Below are positions 21,943 through 28,392 of a stretch of 30,795 bases of DNA, piece after piece (the stretch's first letter is position 1; each line of letters starts with the position of its first letter). Source of the DNA: a virus; the IMG/VR virus record IMGVR_UViG_3300009603_000037, positions 1 to 30,795 of that record; one strand, written 5' to 3'. The notes beneath the pieces are model-generated. The model worked only from the letters and a program-made list of their open reading frames with translations, did no database searches and was not told the origin of the DNA. The translations under genes were made by a program, and so were the position numbers.

Positions 21943-22323
21943 CTAGTGGTCGTCTGGGAAAAGCAATGCCCTGTGGTCGGGGTTCTTCGAGTTTATAATT
22001 AGAAGGGCTTCGTCCATAATCGCCTGCATGTTTTTAGGGGTGCCTTCTTTACACCAGACCCTGATTACACCGGGGTCTTCGCCAACCAACATAGCGGTTA
22101 TAGTGATGCCTATTTTACGGACGGCTCTTAACGTTGGGTTTTTTGCTGTAGATTTCCAACTAGCGCCTAAAAATTCGTACTTCTTTAGTGTGCCGTGGCG
22201 ACGATGTTTATCGTAGCAACGTGTACAAAGGCCGCGACTGGCATAACTCGCCTCCACCGGAGTCGAGGTGCAATTAAGACAAGAGTCTAAACCTTGTGGC
22301 CATTTATGTAAGCGCAAAACCAT
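21943..22323 (-). CDS. Small zinc-finger protein
   Basis: The 126-residue protein has CLNC near residue 15 and CTRCYDKHRRHGT near 33-45. This CxxC/CxxCYxxxRRxG arrangement is seen in phage zinc-binding and HNH-associated DNA-binding proteins. No HNH catalytic residues are evident in the rest, which looks like a small alpha/beta domain (KIGITITAMLVG, VIRVWCKEG, AIMDEALLII). It may bind DNA, perhaps to regulate the minus-strand block it heads. The start ATG 22323 has no strong ribosome site. A GGTGTTTTATACACC inverted repeat lies just upstream. Confidence 0.7.
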   Translation of the reverse strand: MVLRLHKWPQGLDSCLNCTSTPVEASYASRGLCTRCYDKHRRHGTLKKYEFLGASWKSTAKNPTLRAVRKIGITITAMLVGEDPGVIRVWCKEGTPKNMQAIMDEALLIINSKNPDHRALLFPDDH

Positions 22324-22341
22324 GCCGAGATCACTATATTA

Positions 22342-22356
22342 GGTGTTTTATACACC
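22342..22356 (-). promoter_or_regulatory. Inverted repeat GGTGT/ACACC upstream of the minus-strand block
   Basis: GGTGT (22342-22346) and ACACC (22352-22356) flank TTTAT. On the minus strand this contains TATAAA and lies near a weak TTGCGT, so a promoter with an operator is possible. The evidence is thin. Confidence 0.3.
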
Positions 22357-22417
22357 ACGCAAGTTCTTTGAATCACTACAAAAGTAGCGTTTTTATAGAT
22401 TATTTATAAATAACCAT

Positions 22418-22446
22418 TTGACAGTTACAGCATGTAGTCTTATTGT
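22418..22446 (+). promoter_or_regulatory. Sigma70-type promoter P5
   Basis: TTGACA at 22418-22423, 17 bp, then TATTGT at 22441-22446. TGTAGTC in the spacer recalls TGTAGCC of P1 and P2. It drives the plus-strand operon beginning at 22605. Confidence 0.75.
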
Positions 22447-22604
22447 GTGAGTATGTGCCGCGTTAACTAGCGGATAGTCGGGTATTGCCATGGCCCGATG
22501 AATTAACTGGTTTAGTTGCCAGAAAACTCCGGCACCGGACCTCGGAAAGGCATTAGCCATGGGGTCGGCCGTGTAGGGTCGTTAGTGGGTTAGGGCGGAG
22601 GTAA
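22447..22604 (+). other. Structured 5' leader of the P5 operon
   Basis: About 150 nt without a gene. Several short stems are possible: TCGGG/CCCGA around ATTGCCATGG (about 22478-22500), CTGG/CCAG (about 22508-22523), and CCGG/CCGG (about 22530-22539). A GGCGGAGG ribosome site sits 4 nt before ATG 22605. I do not recognise a known riboswitch; it may be a leader or an unknown structured RNA element. Confidence 0.4.
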
Positions 22605-24095
22605 ATGCGTCAGACTGCGGTTGATCGGCATGTTGTAAAGGCGATGCCCCTATGGGGTCATGGAAACTTCCCCACACTGCACATATTTACCGATGGAACG
22701 AGGGACCATATGAAAGCTGACTTTTATAATTACTATGAAGCCATATTAGCGGCTCGCGGGAATCCAGAAGGCGATGAAGCTTTCGGAACTGTCCCACATG
22801 ATGGGACCTCACTGGGCGACATTGTATCCATATTAGCCGTCCGCCCGGGCTTTGGAAAACCGGGTTTTGAGGGCTTGGTGTATGTAAACGGCGTACACGA
22901 CTCAAAAGAAAAGGGCCGCTTTCTAATACAAATAACGGTTTCAGAAGCTACGTGCACAAATTTCAGAATTTGGTACGAGAAAGATTTTGGAAGAGATCCT
23001 GCAACAGGCGAACTACTTGAACCAACGAACGACCCCGAAGTCCTACCTGTACAGCAAATCCTTTTAACGTCCCTGCTTATGTACAGGCACTATCGCCAAG
23101 AATGCTTTGTTATAGATAGCTTTATGGAAAAGGCGCTTTCAGAAACGCCCATATCAAACGTCCCAGAAAAATACTTTAGACTGCCATACAGGGCTTTTTA
23201 TGTGGCACTTCCAGACACACAAAGTATCGCGGCCGACGAGCATCTTTTATATGGGCACGGAGATACGGGAAGAAATTCAGCAATCGGAGCGCTACCGACT
23301 ACCGACCCAGAAAAGCGCTTAGGCACTGGTATTTTCCAGCCCGAAGATACTGGATATCATAAGCTTGGTGGGTTTTTTGTCACAGAACACGGCGACTTCC
23401 TGTCCTTACTCATTGTTGGTAGGCCGAACGAAAAGTCCGTTAATGAATCTGACGTTCCTACAACACAGCTAACCCTGTGCCTTAAACATATAAAATGGGG
23501 AACCCCTAATGCTATTACTGACTATGTTGAATGGGTTTTGAGTAGTCACGATAATCAGGCGAACGACGCTGGTATCCCTTACGCGCCTACATCCTCGTAC
23601 CAGTATGCTCGTATGAAAGCCTCCTTACACCACTGCGTTAAGCTCCTGGTAAACTTGATTCTTTATGCTAATAGCACTAACCCAGATTTCACGCGGTCTA
23701 ACGCCACAAACAGCAAGCATGTACGAAGCCTCAAAAAGAAGCTCAGAAAGTCTAAACTCTCTCGGGCCAAACGCTTAGGGCCTAAAATTTTAAAGGCCAC
23801 GAAGTGCTCTATTATTATGGTCGGAAACTCATACGAAGCACGCGCCACCCGCAATACTATGACAACCGGTAAAGCGGTTAGTGGTCATTTTAGAAAAGCG
23901 CACTGGCACACATACCATGTAGGCCCCCGCCTATACGAAGACGGTACAAAGATTCCGCTGCATTTGCAGGACTCTAAATTACTATGGGTCGATATGACCG
24001 AAATTAATCCCGATAGCGACGACCAAATAGAAAAGCGTACCTATGTCGTATCGGCCGCTGCTGATATGTTGGATGACGCGGAAAGTATGGAGTAG
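22605..24095 (+). CDS. AcrVA2-like mobile-element protein
   Basis: The 496-residue protein ends in a pattern I recall from AcrVA2 and its many relatives in mobile elements: a basic stretch, then GHFRKAHWHTYHVGPR, a short insert, and KLLWVDM, where AcrVA2 has RRGHWHGYW followed by RVRW and VFVN. A middle region also agrees: helices LTSLLMYRHYRQE then FRLPYRAFYVALPD, compared with SRLYLYGAWRNT and LNLPDWCVYVD. AcrVA2 blocks Cas12a production by acting on its mRNA or nascent chain. Relatives are widespread and mostly untested, so the protein here may target something else. It is longer than AcrVA2 (about 320), with extra sequence at the N-terminus. GGAGG lies 4 nt before the start, and P5 precedes it. 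Confidence 0.5.
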   Translation: MRQTAVDRHVVKAMPLWGHGNFPTLHIFTDGTRDHMKADFYNYYEAILAARGNPEGDEAFGTVPHDGTSLGDIVSILAVRPGFGKPGFEGLVYVNGVHDSKEKGRFLIQITVSEATCTNFRIWYEKDFGRDPATGELLEPTNDPEVLPVQQILLTSLLMYRHYRQECFVIDSFMEKALSETPISNVPEKYFRLPYRAFYVALPDTQSIAADEHLLYGHGDTGRNSAIGALPTTDPEKRLGTGIFQPEDTGYHKLGGFFVTEHGDFLSLLIVGRPNEKSVNESDVPTTQLTLCLKHIKWGTPNAITDYVEWVLSSHDNQANDAGIPYAPTSSYQYARMKASLHHCVKLLVNLILYANSTNPDFTRSNATNSKHVRSLKKKLRKSKLSRAKRLGPKILKATKCSIIMVGNSYEARATRNTMTTGKAVSGHFRKAHWHTYHVGPRLYEDGTKIPLHLQDSKLLWVDMTEINPDSDDQIEKRTYVVSAAADMLDDAESME

Positions 24096-24100
24096 CAAAA

Positions 24101-24484
24101 ATGTGTAGTACAAGGTACAACTTTCAGATGGACCCAGGCTTTAAAGATGATTGGCTCGCTTTTATGTCCAAAATAGTGGTGCGCCTTGATAAGGGCGAGG
24201 CTGAATATGAGGGGCGCTCCTTCTCTAAAAGTCCAGACGTACTACTAGATGAAATTGAAGAAGAACTTTTAGACGTTGCCGGTTGGTCGTTCATTATGTG
24301 GAAACGCATTAAAGAAATACGGGCTGCGCTAGAGCATCTGCCAAAAGACGCCGAAGCCTCGCCTACTATTACAGACCGCGTAGTCAACGCACTAGAAACT
24401 GTGGCAACTGCTGTTAAAGACAAAATAAGCCCTTTCGACTACACGATCCCATATCAACCAAAGGATGACGCTGGTGATGAATAG
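24101..24484 (+). CDS. Small helical protein, MazG-like pattern
   Basis: ATG 24101 follows GGAG by 8 nt and lies 5 bp after the AcrVA2-like gene. The 127-residue product shows FSKSPDVLLDEIEEELLDVAGWSFIMWKRI (about residues 41-70, read in parts), with Glu, Glu and Asp spaced as in the metal-binding helices of MazG-type nucleotide pyrophosphohydrolases, though only one such helix is clear. The C-terminal part is helical, then proline-rich and acidic. I would call it a conserved-looking phage protein with possible MazG relation. Confidence 0.6.
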   Translation: MCSTRYNFQMDPGFKDDWLAFMSKIVVRLDKGEAEYEGRSFSKSPDVLLDEIEEELLDVAGWSFIMWKRIKEIRAALEHLPKDAEASPTITDRVVNALETVATAVKDKISPFDYTIPYQPKDDAGDE

Positions 24485-24698
24485 TATCTTAGTCATAGTC
24501 GCTGCGGCTTTTATCATTGTGTGCTGCGCTGCGCCGCCAGAGGCCGCTAACCAGCGAGAATGGCGGGACAACTTTATAGACTCTAGTTGTGAACGCTGCC
24601 CTCAATGCTGTGTCTTCGTCCCTGTTAATGAGAACAATCTATACGGCCCCTGGAAAGAAGTCTTTGAACCACCGTGCAAAGAGGATGGCAAATGCTAA
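24477..24698 (+). CDS. Small secreted or lipoprotein-like cysteine-rich protein
   Basis: The ATG at 24477 overlaps the previous stop and gives MNSILVIVAAAFIIVCCAAPPEAA, a hydrophobic leader with a Cys-Cys-Ala end that may be a lipobox. Another in-frame ATG at 24465 is less likely, since the AAGG site would abut it. The 73-residue product has a mature part with a cysteine cluster (CERCPQCC) and two more cysteines near the end. It may sit in the outer membrane or periplasm. It overlaps the start of the next gene by 7 bases, which has a single membrane segment. Such a pair resembles outer and inner spanins, but the order and overlap are not the classical ones. Confidence 0.6.
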   Translation: MNSILVIVAAAFIIVCCAAPPEAANQREWRDNFIDSSCERCPQCCVFVPVNENNLYGPWKEVFEPPCKEDGKC

Positions 24699-25036
24699 AG
24701 AAGGAAACTATAGCGGTGCTTATAGCGCTTATAACTGGTATAGCTGGCGTCACTACGGCATTTATAAACCGAATGAGCCCCGCCGAGCCCGTCGCAGAAG
24801 CTACCTATGAAGTCACTAAGCAGAATTTTGATACCCTGGTTGACGACTTAGACGCTATGGAAACACACCTAGATGATATTGAGCGCAAAATACTTAGGCA
24901 GTGCCTACGTCGAATTAAAACATCAAAGGTCACTGCACCTACTAGCGGTGATGATGACCCACTAAAGATTAAGCGCCCACGACGACTGCGTAAAAAAATG
25001 CCGCCGTTTGACCGCGCACAGCAACAACGCCCATGA
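24692..25036 (+). CDS. Single-span membrane protein with coiled coil, possible inner spanin
   Basis: ATG 24692 follows AGAGG by about 8 nt. The 114-residue product begins MLKKETIAVLIALITGIAGV, a membrane anchor expected with the N-terminus inside. A coiled-coil-like acidic helix follows (NFDTLVDDLDAMETHLDDIE), then a very basic, proline-containing end (LKIKRPRRLRKKMPPFDR). An anchor, a coiled coil and a basic tail are also the features of inner-membrane spanins. It overlaps the methyltransferase gene by 4 bases (ATGA). Other small phage membrane proteins share this look, so the spanin role is only a possibility. Confidence 0.6.
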   Translation: MLKKETIAVLIALITGIAGVTTAFINRMSPAEPVAEATYEVTKQNFDTLVDDLDAMETHLDDIERKILRQCLRRIKTSKVTAPTSGDDDPLKIKRPRRLRKKMPPFDRAQQQRP

Positions 25037-25530
25037 CATCGCCCTGGAACGCCGAACAACTTTACTCATCCAATAGCAATGAATGGTACACGCCTTCATA
25101 TATATTTGATCCGTTAGACGATGAGTTTGAATTTGAGCTAGATGCCTGTGCTACAGAAGACTCTGCAAAGTGTGACGCGTACTTTACTAAGAAGGATAAT
25201 GCACTTCTTAAAGACTGGTCAGCCGCTGCAAACATTGTGTGGGTAAACCCCCCATACGGGCGCGGCATTGGTAAGTGGATTGAAAAGGCCTACAAGGAAT
25301 CCCTTAAAGGTTGTACCGTAATAGTTCTAACTTATGTAAGGTCGGATACGAAATGGTGGCACGATTGGGCACTAAAGGCCTCAGAAATAAGAATGATTAA
25401 AGGTAGAATCCATTTCATGCGCGGAGATTTGAAAACAACCAACGCCTCACCAGCGCCTTCTTGCGTACTGGTGTTTAGCGAAGACAAAAGACGGCCCGTA
25501 ATTAAAGCGTGGTCACCGGAAAAGGAGTAA
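25033..25530 (+). CDS. dam: Phage Dam-type DNA N6-adenine methyltransferase
   Basis: The 165-residue protein has the compact layout of the phage Dam family: SNEWYTP near the start (residues 16-22), FELDACATEDSAKC (motif I region, about 34-47), and the catalytic NPPYGRGIGKWIEKA (about 73-87), then VIVLTYVRSDTKWWHDW. It transfers methyl from SAM to adenine; the recognition site in this family is often GATC but is not proven here. Together with the beta-class enzyme at 13995 the phage has two methyltransferases and no visible restriction enzyme, which fits evasion of host restriction. Coupled to the upstream gene by ATGA. Confidence 0.88.
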   Translation: MTSPWNAEQLYSSNSNEWYTPSYIFDPLDDEFEFELDACATEDSAKCDAYFTKKDNALLKDWSAAANIVWVNPPYGRGIGKWIEKAYKESLKGCTVIVLTYVRSDTKWWHDWALKASEIRMIKGRIHFMRGDLKTTNASPAPSCVLVFSEDKRRPVIKAWSPEKE

Positions 25531-25534
25531 TGTT

Positions 25535-25960
25535 ATGGCCGCTAAAAGCGATTTAGTAGATGTTAATGGAAATCCAGTGGGACAGGCTGCTCACGAACAA
25601 CCTAGTTACTTAGAGCAGGCACTACTAGAGGATGCTGTGCCCGCTTCTCCTGGCGAAAGCGCCGCTTCTAGTGACGCGCCGCCAACACTAGACGTAAATT
25701 CTGCGGAGTCTTTCCTATTGTTTCGAGAAAATGGTGAGTATGTCCTGCATCTTGGGCCGGATAACCACGCTGACCTTAACCTGGGTGGATTTCTTGTATC
25801 CTTCTGTGTCTGGGCTATGAACAGACGTGAATGGGTGGAAGAGTTTCAGGGGTTCCTAAAAAAGCTGTCCGAAGATCCCCAAGTTATGGACATTGCCGTC
25901 GCAAAAGCCTCCAATGAAGCTGAAGCCGAAGCCGAAGCGTCGGACGATGCGAAGTCCTAA
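25535..25960 (+). CDS. Unrecognised acidic protein
   Basis: AGGAG 9 nt before ATG 25535 and tight spacing support this 141-residue gene. The first 50 residues look disordered and Ala/Ser/Pro rich. The core (about 52-120) has strands FLLFRENGEYVLHLGPD and a helix with aromatic residues (FLVSFCVWAMNRREWVEEFQGFLKKL). The end is a run of Glu-Ala repeats (EAEAEAEASDDAKS). No family is recognised. The acidic, repetitive end may be disordered or bind a partner. Confidence 0.65.
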   Translation: MAAKSDLVDVNGNPVGQAAHEQPSYLEQALLEDAVPASPGESAASSDAPPTLDVNSAESFLLFRENGEYVLHLGPDNHADLNLGGFLVSFCVWAMNRREWVEEFQGFLKKLSEDPQVMDIAVAKASNEAEAEAEASDDAKS

Positions 25961-25976
25961 CTTTTCTGGGGGTTGG

Positions 25977-26192
25977 ATGGAAAAACCTTGTCAACAAGAG
26001 CCGTTGTCAAACCCGCTTATTTCTATTGATGATGCAATCAGCGCGATGTTTAGTCCCCTTGGCATGCAAATGCTACTAGAGAAATATGGTGACGACACGC
26101 CAGCAATAGAAATTCAAGACGCATATACCCGGGCGGAAACCTGGCTTTGCGGCGGTTTCGCCATAGCTCCGACATCCGAATGGGTGCAATAA
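25977..26192 (+). CDS. Unrecognised small protein
   Basis: ATG 25977 follows GGGGG by 4 nt; earlier in-frame ATGs would lie inside the preceding gene. The 71-residue product is helical (SIDDAISAMFSPLGMQMLLE, IEIQDAYTRAETWLC) with no membrane segment or motif that I can name. Its stop overlaps the next start as TAATG, which suggests translational coupling. Confidence 0.55.
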   Translation: MEKPCQQEPLSNPLISIDDAISAMFSPLGMQMLLEKYGDDTPAIEIQDAYTRAETWLCGGFAIAPTSEWVQ

Positions 26193-26464
26193 TGATCGCT
26201 ATATTAATGCTTATTATCGCAGCAAAAATGTATGCCCGGGGCATGAACATCCAGGACGAAGATGCACGGCATATAGTACTAACGAGAGCGGAATCTATAG
26301 ATGTTCTAGGTAATAAGTTACTAAAGACGGCTGGGTACCTAACTGGGATTGTGTGGTGCCTTTACGCCATTTCATTAGTCGTTTCCGCCCTTGGATACCC
26401 CGAAGTTACTGCGGCGTTAAAAACGTGGTTTATCATAACCGCCGCTGCCATCATTGTGGCCTAA
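26192..26464 (+). CDS. Small multi-span membrane protein
   Basis: The ATG at 26192 is part of a TAATG overlap with the previous stop and has GGGTG 6 nt upstream; ATG 26180 in frame is an alternative. The 90-residue product has three hydrophobic segments: MIAILMLIIAAKMYA, LTGIVWCLYAISLVVSALG, and WFIITAAAIIVA, with a charged loop between the first and second (QDEDARHIVLTRAESIDV). Three-span proteins of this size include class I holins, but no decisive feature is present. A holin role is only one possibility. Confidence 0.6.
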   Translation: MIAILMLIIAAKMYARGMNIQDEDARHIVLTRAESIDVLGNKLLKTAGYLTGIVWCLYAISLVVSALGYPEVTAALKTWFIITAAAIIVA

Positions 26465-26522
26465 GTACTCCAAAAAATTACCGTATCGTTAGATGATAGC
26501 GCCAACTGCGCTAGGAGCGTCT

Positions 26523-27860
26523 ATGCCGTCATCTAAAGATGTAGAGTTACTAGACAAGATAACACCCCTAATACAGACGGGTGTTCCGATAACACAAATC
26601 GCTAAGAAGCTTGGTACGAATAGAACCCGTATTTATAGGGTTCTTAAACGTAACAAAGTCGATCTTGGGGATATAAAACCGGCCGCCGTTCCAGATAGTA
26701 TTGCAATAGAGCGCGACGGCGAAAGCCTTGTACTAAATGCTAAAGGCAGAGTTAAAACTCTCTATGGCCTTCTAAAAGAAGCTCAAATAGACACTAACGA
26801 ATGGCGGGTGTCTAAATGGACGGCAAACAAATGGGACGCCATGACTAAGGGCGGCGATACCGTCGCCATGTGGCAAGTCAAAGCCTACTTAGAGCGTATC
26901 CCAGACTTTGCCCGGTTTGTCCTAGAGCCAGTCAAAAACATCAGCCGACGCCCCGGCAGGGGAAATGCTCAAGGGCTGCTACGTGCGCTTATAATCCCAG
27001 ATTCACAGAACGGGTACCGCATAGAAAGGAAAACAAACGAGCACAAGCCCCTGCATGACCGCCTCGCTTGGGACATAGCCATACAAGCCGCGCAAACGCT
27101 TCAGCCAGAAATCATAGTTTTATTGGGGGACATGCTGGATTTAGCCCCCTTTGGTACTTACCTAACAGAACCCAACCTTGCCTTTACCACTATGCCGACA
27201 CTTCTAGAACTGCATTGGTGGTGCGCGCAACTTCGGTTGGCCGCCCCAACAGCTAAAATATATTACCTAGAGGGCAACCACGAAAAGCGCTTACAGAAAC
27301 AGCTAATTGGGCAACTATCAGAAGCTGTAGATCTAAGGCCCGTGAATGACCCAGGTGGACCGGCTGCGCTCTCTGTTAAAAGGTTATTAGCTCTAGATAG
27401 TTTAGACATTGAGTACTTAGAGGGGTACCCGGCGGCGGAGCTTTGGCTTTGGGACAAGGTTAGGGTTTACCATGGCGATAGGGTTAGGTCTGGGAGTGGT
27501 GCTACTACAGCCAGCCTTATAAAGGAAGCCAACTCATCTGTCGTGTTCGGCCATATTCACCGACTTGAGCTTTGCTCAAAAACCATCACAAAGGCCGATG
27601 GGCAAGAAACATTGTTCGCAATGTCTCCTGGATGCCTCTGTAGACTAGATGGGGTTATTCCTGGGTCCACGCACCGCAGCAATTGGCAGCAAGGGCTTGG
27701 CATAATTAATCTACTACCGGCAACTGCCTCAAGAAAACCCACCGCTTTGTGCGAAGTGATACCAATTAAAGATGGGCGCTGTGTAATTGGTGGGGCAGTT
27801 TATCGTGGTGATAGCCGTATTGCAGAGATACGAAAAGGCACCGGATACGAGTGGTTTTAA
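26523..27860 (+). CDS. HTH domain fused to a metallophosphoesterase
   Basis: ATG 26523 is chosen for AGGAG 5 nt upstream over ATG 26493. The 445-residue protein begins with a resolvase-like helix-turn-helix (PITQIAKKLGTNRTRIYRVL, about 22-41). A middle unit (about 91-130) has WRVSKWTANKWDAM and WQVKAYLER. A calcineurin-like phosphoesterase follows: IPDSQ (Asp160), LLGDMLD (202-206), GNHEKR (251-256), VYHGDR and GHIH. The first motif lacks the usual His (DSQ for DxH). It may be a DNA-bound nuclease or phosphatase; phages carry many such enzymes of unproven role. It lies outside the recombination operon, so it is not the Mre11 copy. TAATG overlaps the following small gene. Confidence 0.85.
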   Translation: MPSSKDVELLDKITPLIQTGVPITQIAKKLGTNRTRIYRVLKRNKVDLGDIKPAAVPDSIAIERDGESLVLNAKGRVKTLYGLLKEAQIDTNEWRVSKWTANKWDAMTKGGDTVAMWQVKAYLERIPDFARFVLEPVKNISRRPGRGNAQGLLRALIIPDSQNGYRIERKTNEHKPLHDRLAWDIAIQAAQTLQPEIIVLLGDMLDLAPFGTYLTEPNLAFTTMPTLLELHWWCAQLRLAAPTAKIYYLEGNHEKRLQKQLIGQLSEAVDLRPVNDPGGPAALSVKRLLALDSLDIEYLEGYPAAELWLWDKVRVYHGDRVRSGSGATTASLIKEANSSVVFGHIHRLELCSKTITKADGQETLFAMSPGCLCRLDGVIPGSTHRSNWQQGLGIINLLPATASRKPTALCEVIPIKDGRCVIGGAVYRGDSRIAEIRKGTGYEWF

Positions 27861-28027
27861 TGTCTGATATATTCAAGGCTCTAATGGACAACGAGTACAA
27901 GCGTGCCCGGGCGCTATTACTGCGAGTACAAGGTCTTTGCGACCGTCGCAACAAAGAGAATCCGCGTTTTATCCTTATGAAAATAGAAGATGAGGTCACC
28001 GCGTTTCTGGCCTCCACTAGAAAATAA
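27860..28027 (+). CDS. Unrecognised 55-residue protein
   Basis: The ATG overlaps the phosphoesterase stop as TAATG. The basic, helical product (MSDIFKALMDNEYKRARALL at its start, then DRRNKENPRFILMKIEDEV) looks like a real small protein, perhaps with two helices forming a hairpin. No family is recognised. A terminator-like hairpin follows at 28064. Confidence 0.55.
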   Translation: MSDIFKALMDNEYKRARALLLRVQGLCDRRNKENPRFILMKIEDEVTAFLASTRK

Positions 28028-28063
28028 TTTCTAAAGGTTAGAACTTTTTAAACCATTGTTTTT

Positions 28064-28086
28064 AAATGCTCAAAAATGAGCATTTT
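28064..28086. terminator. Bidirectional-looking hairpin terminator
   Basis: AAATGCTCA (28064-28072) and TGAGCATTT (28077-28085) form a 9-bp stem with a 4-nt loop. There are T residues after the right arm and A residues before the left. It ends the plus-strand operon, and may also stop leftward transcription of the tail genes. Confidence 0.7.
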
Positions 28087-28114
28087 GAACGTTTATTATT
28101 TGGTAATTATTACA

Positions 28115-28213
28115 ATGAGTTACAAGAGCGATTTTAGGGCCGCGCGAAGTCGCGCGCAAAATAGCGCCGATTCGCGTGGTCACACCAAGCCAATTTTAAA
28201 CAGTTCAAACTAA
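28115..28213 (+). CDS. Possible 32-residue ORF
   Basis: ATG 28115 opens a basic 32-codon frame (MSYKSDFRAARSRAQNSADS at its start) ending at TAA 28211-28213, which overlaps the next ATG as TAATG. No ribosome site is visible and it lies after a terminator. It spans a GCGCG/CGCGC hairpin (about 28143-28156). It may be chance. Confidence 0.25.
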   Translation: MSYKSDFRAARSRAQNSADSRGHTKPILNSSN

Positions 28214-28392
28214 TGCCTGCCCCAAAAAAACCATTAAAAGAGTCCGACCTTACTGACAGAAAGGTTAGGGATTTACTTAGGAAAGCTTCGCGCCTAGAAC
28301 TGAATATTTACGATGATCGGACACACATTATAAAGCTTTTGTGTAGGGCTTTATTACGGGCGCGGGGTAAAGACCCCTATAGACAGGGCTAG
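28213..28392 (+). CDS. Possible small basic protein, 59 residues
   Basis: ATG 28213 opens a 59-codon frame ending at TAG 28390-28392. The product is basic and helix-prone (DLTDRKVRDLLRKASRLELN, then IIKLLCRALLRARGKD), with two regions that could form amphipathic helices. No Shine-Dalgarno is seen. Its stop overlaps on the opposite strand the stop of the tail fibre-like gene. The coding character is fair but there is no known relative. Confidence 0.4.
   Translation: MPAPKKPLKESDLTDRKVRDLLRKASRLELNIYDDRTHIIKLLCRALLRARGKDPYRQG

Noticed and set aside
21943-22323. HNH homing endonuclease
   Set aside because: The zinc-binding CxxC pairs are present but the His-Asn-His catalytic pattern is not, so only a zinc-finger protein is claimed.
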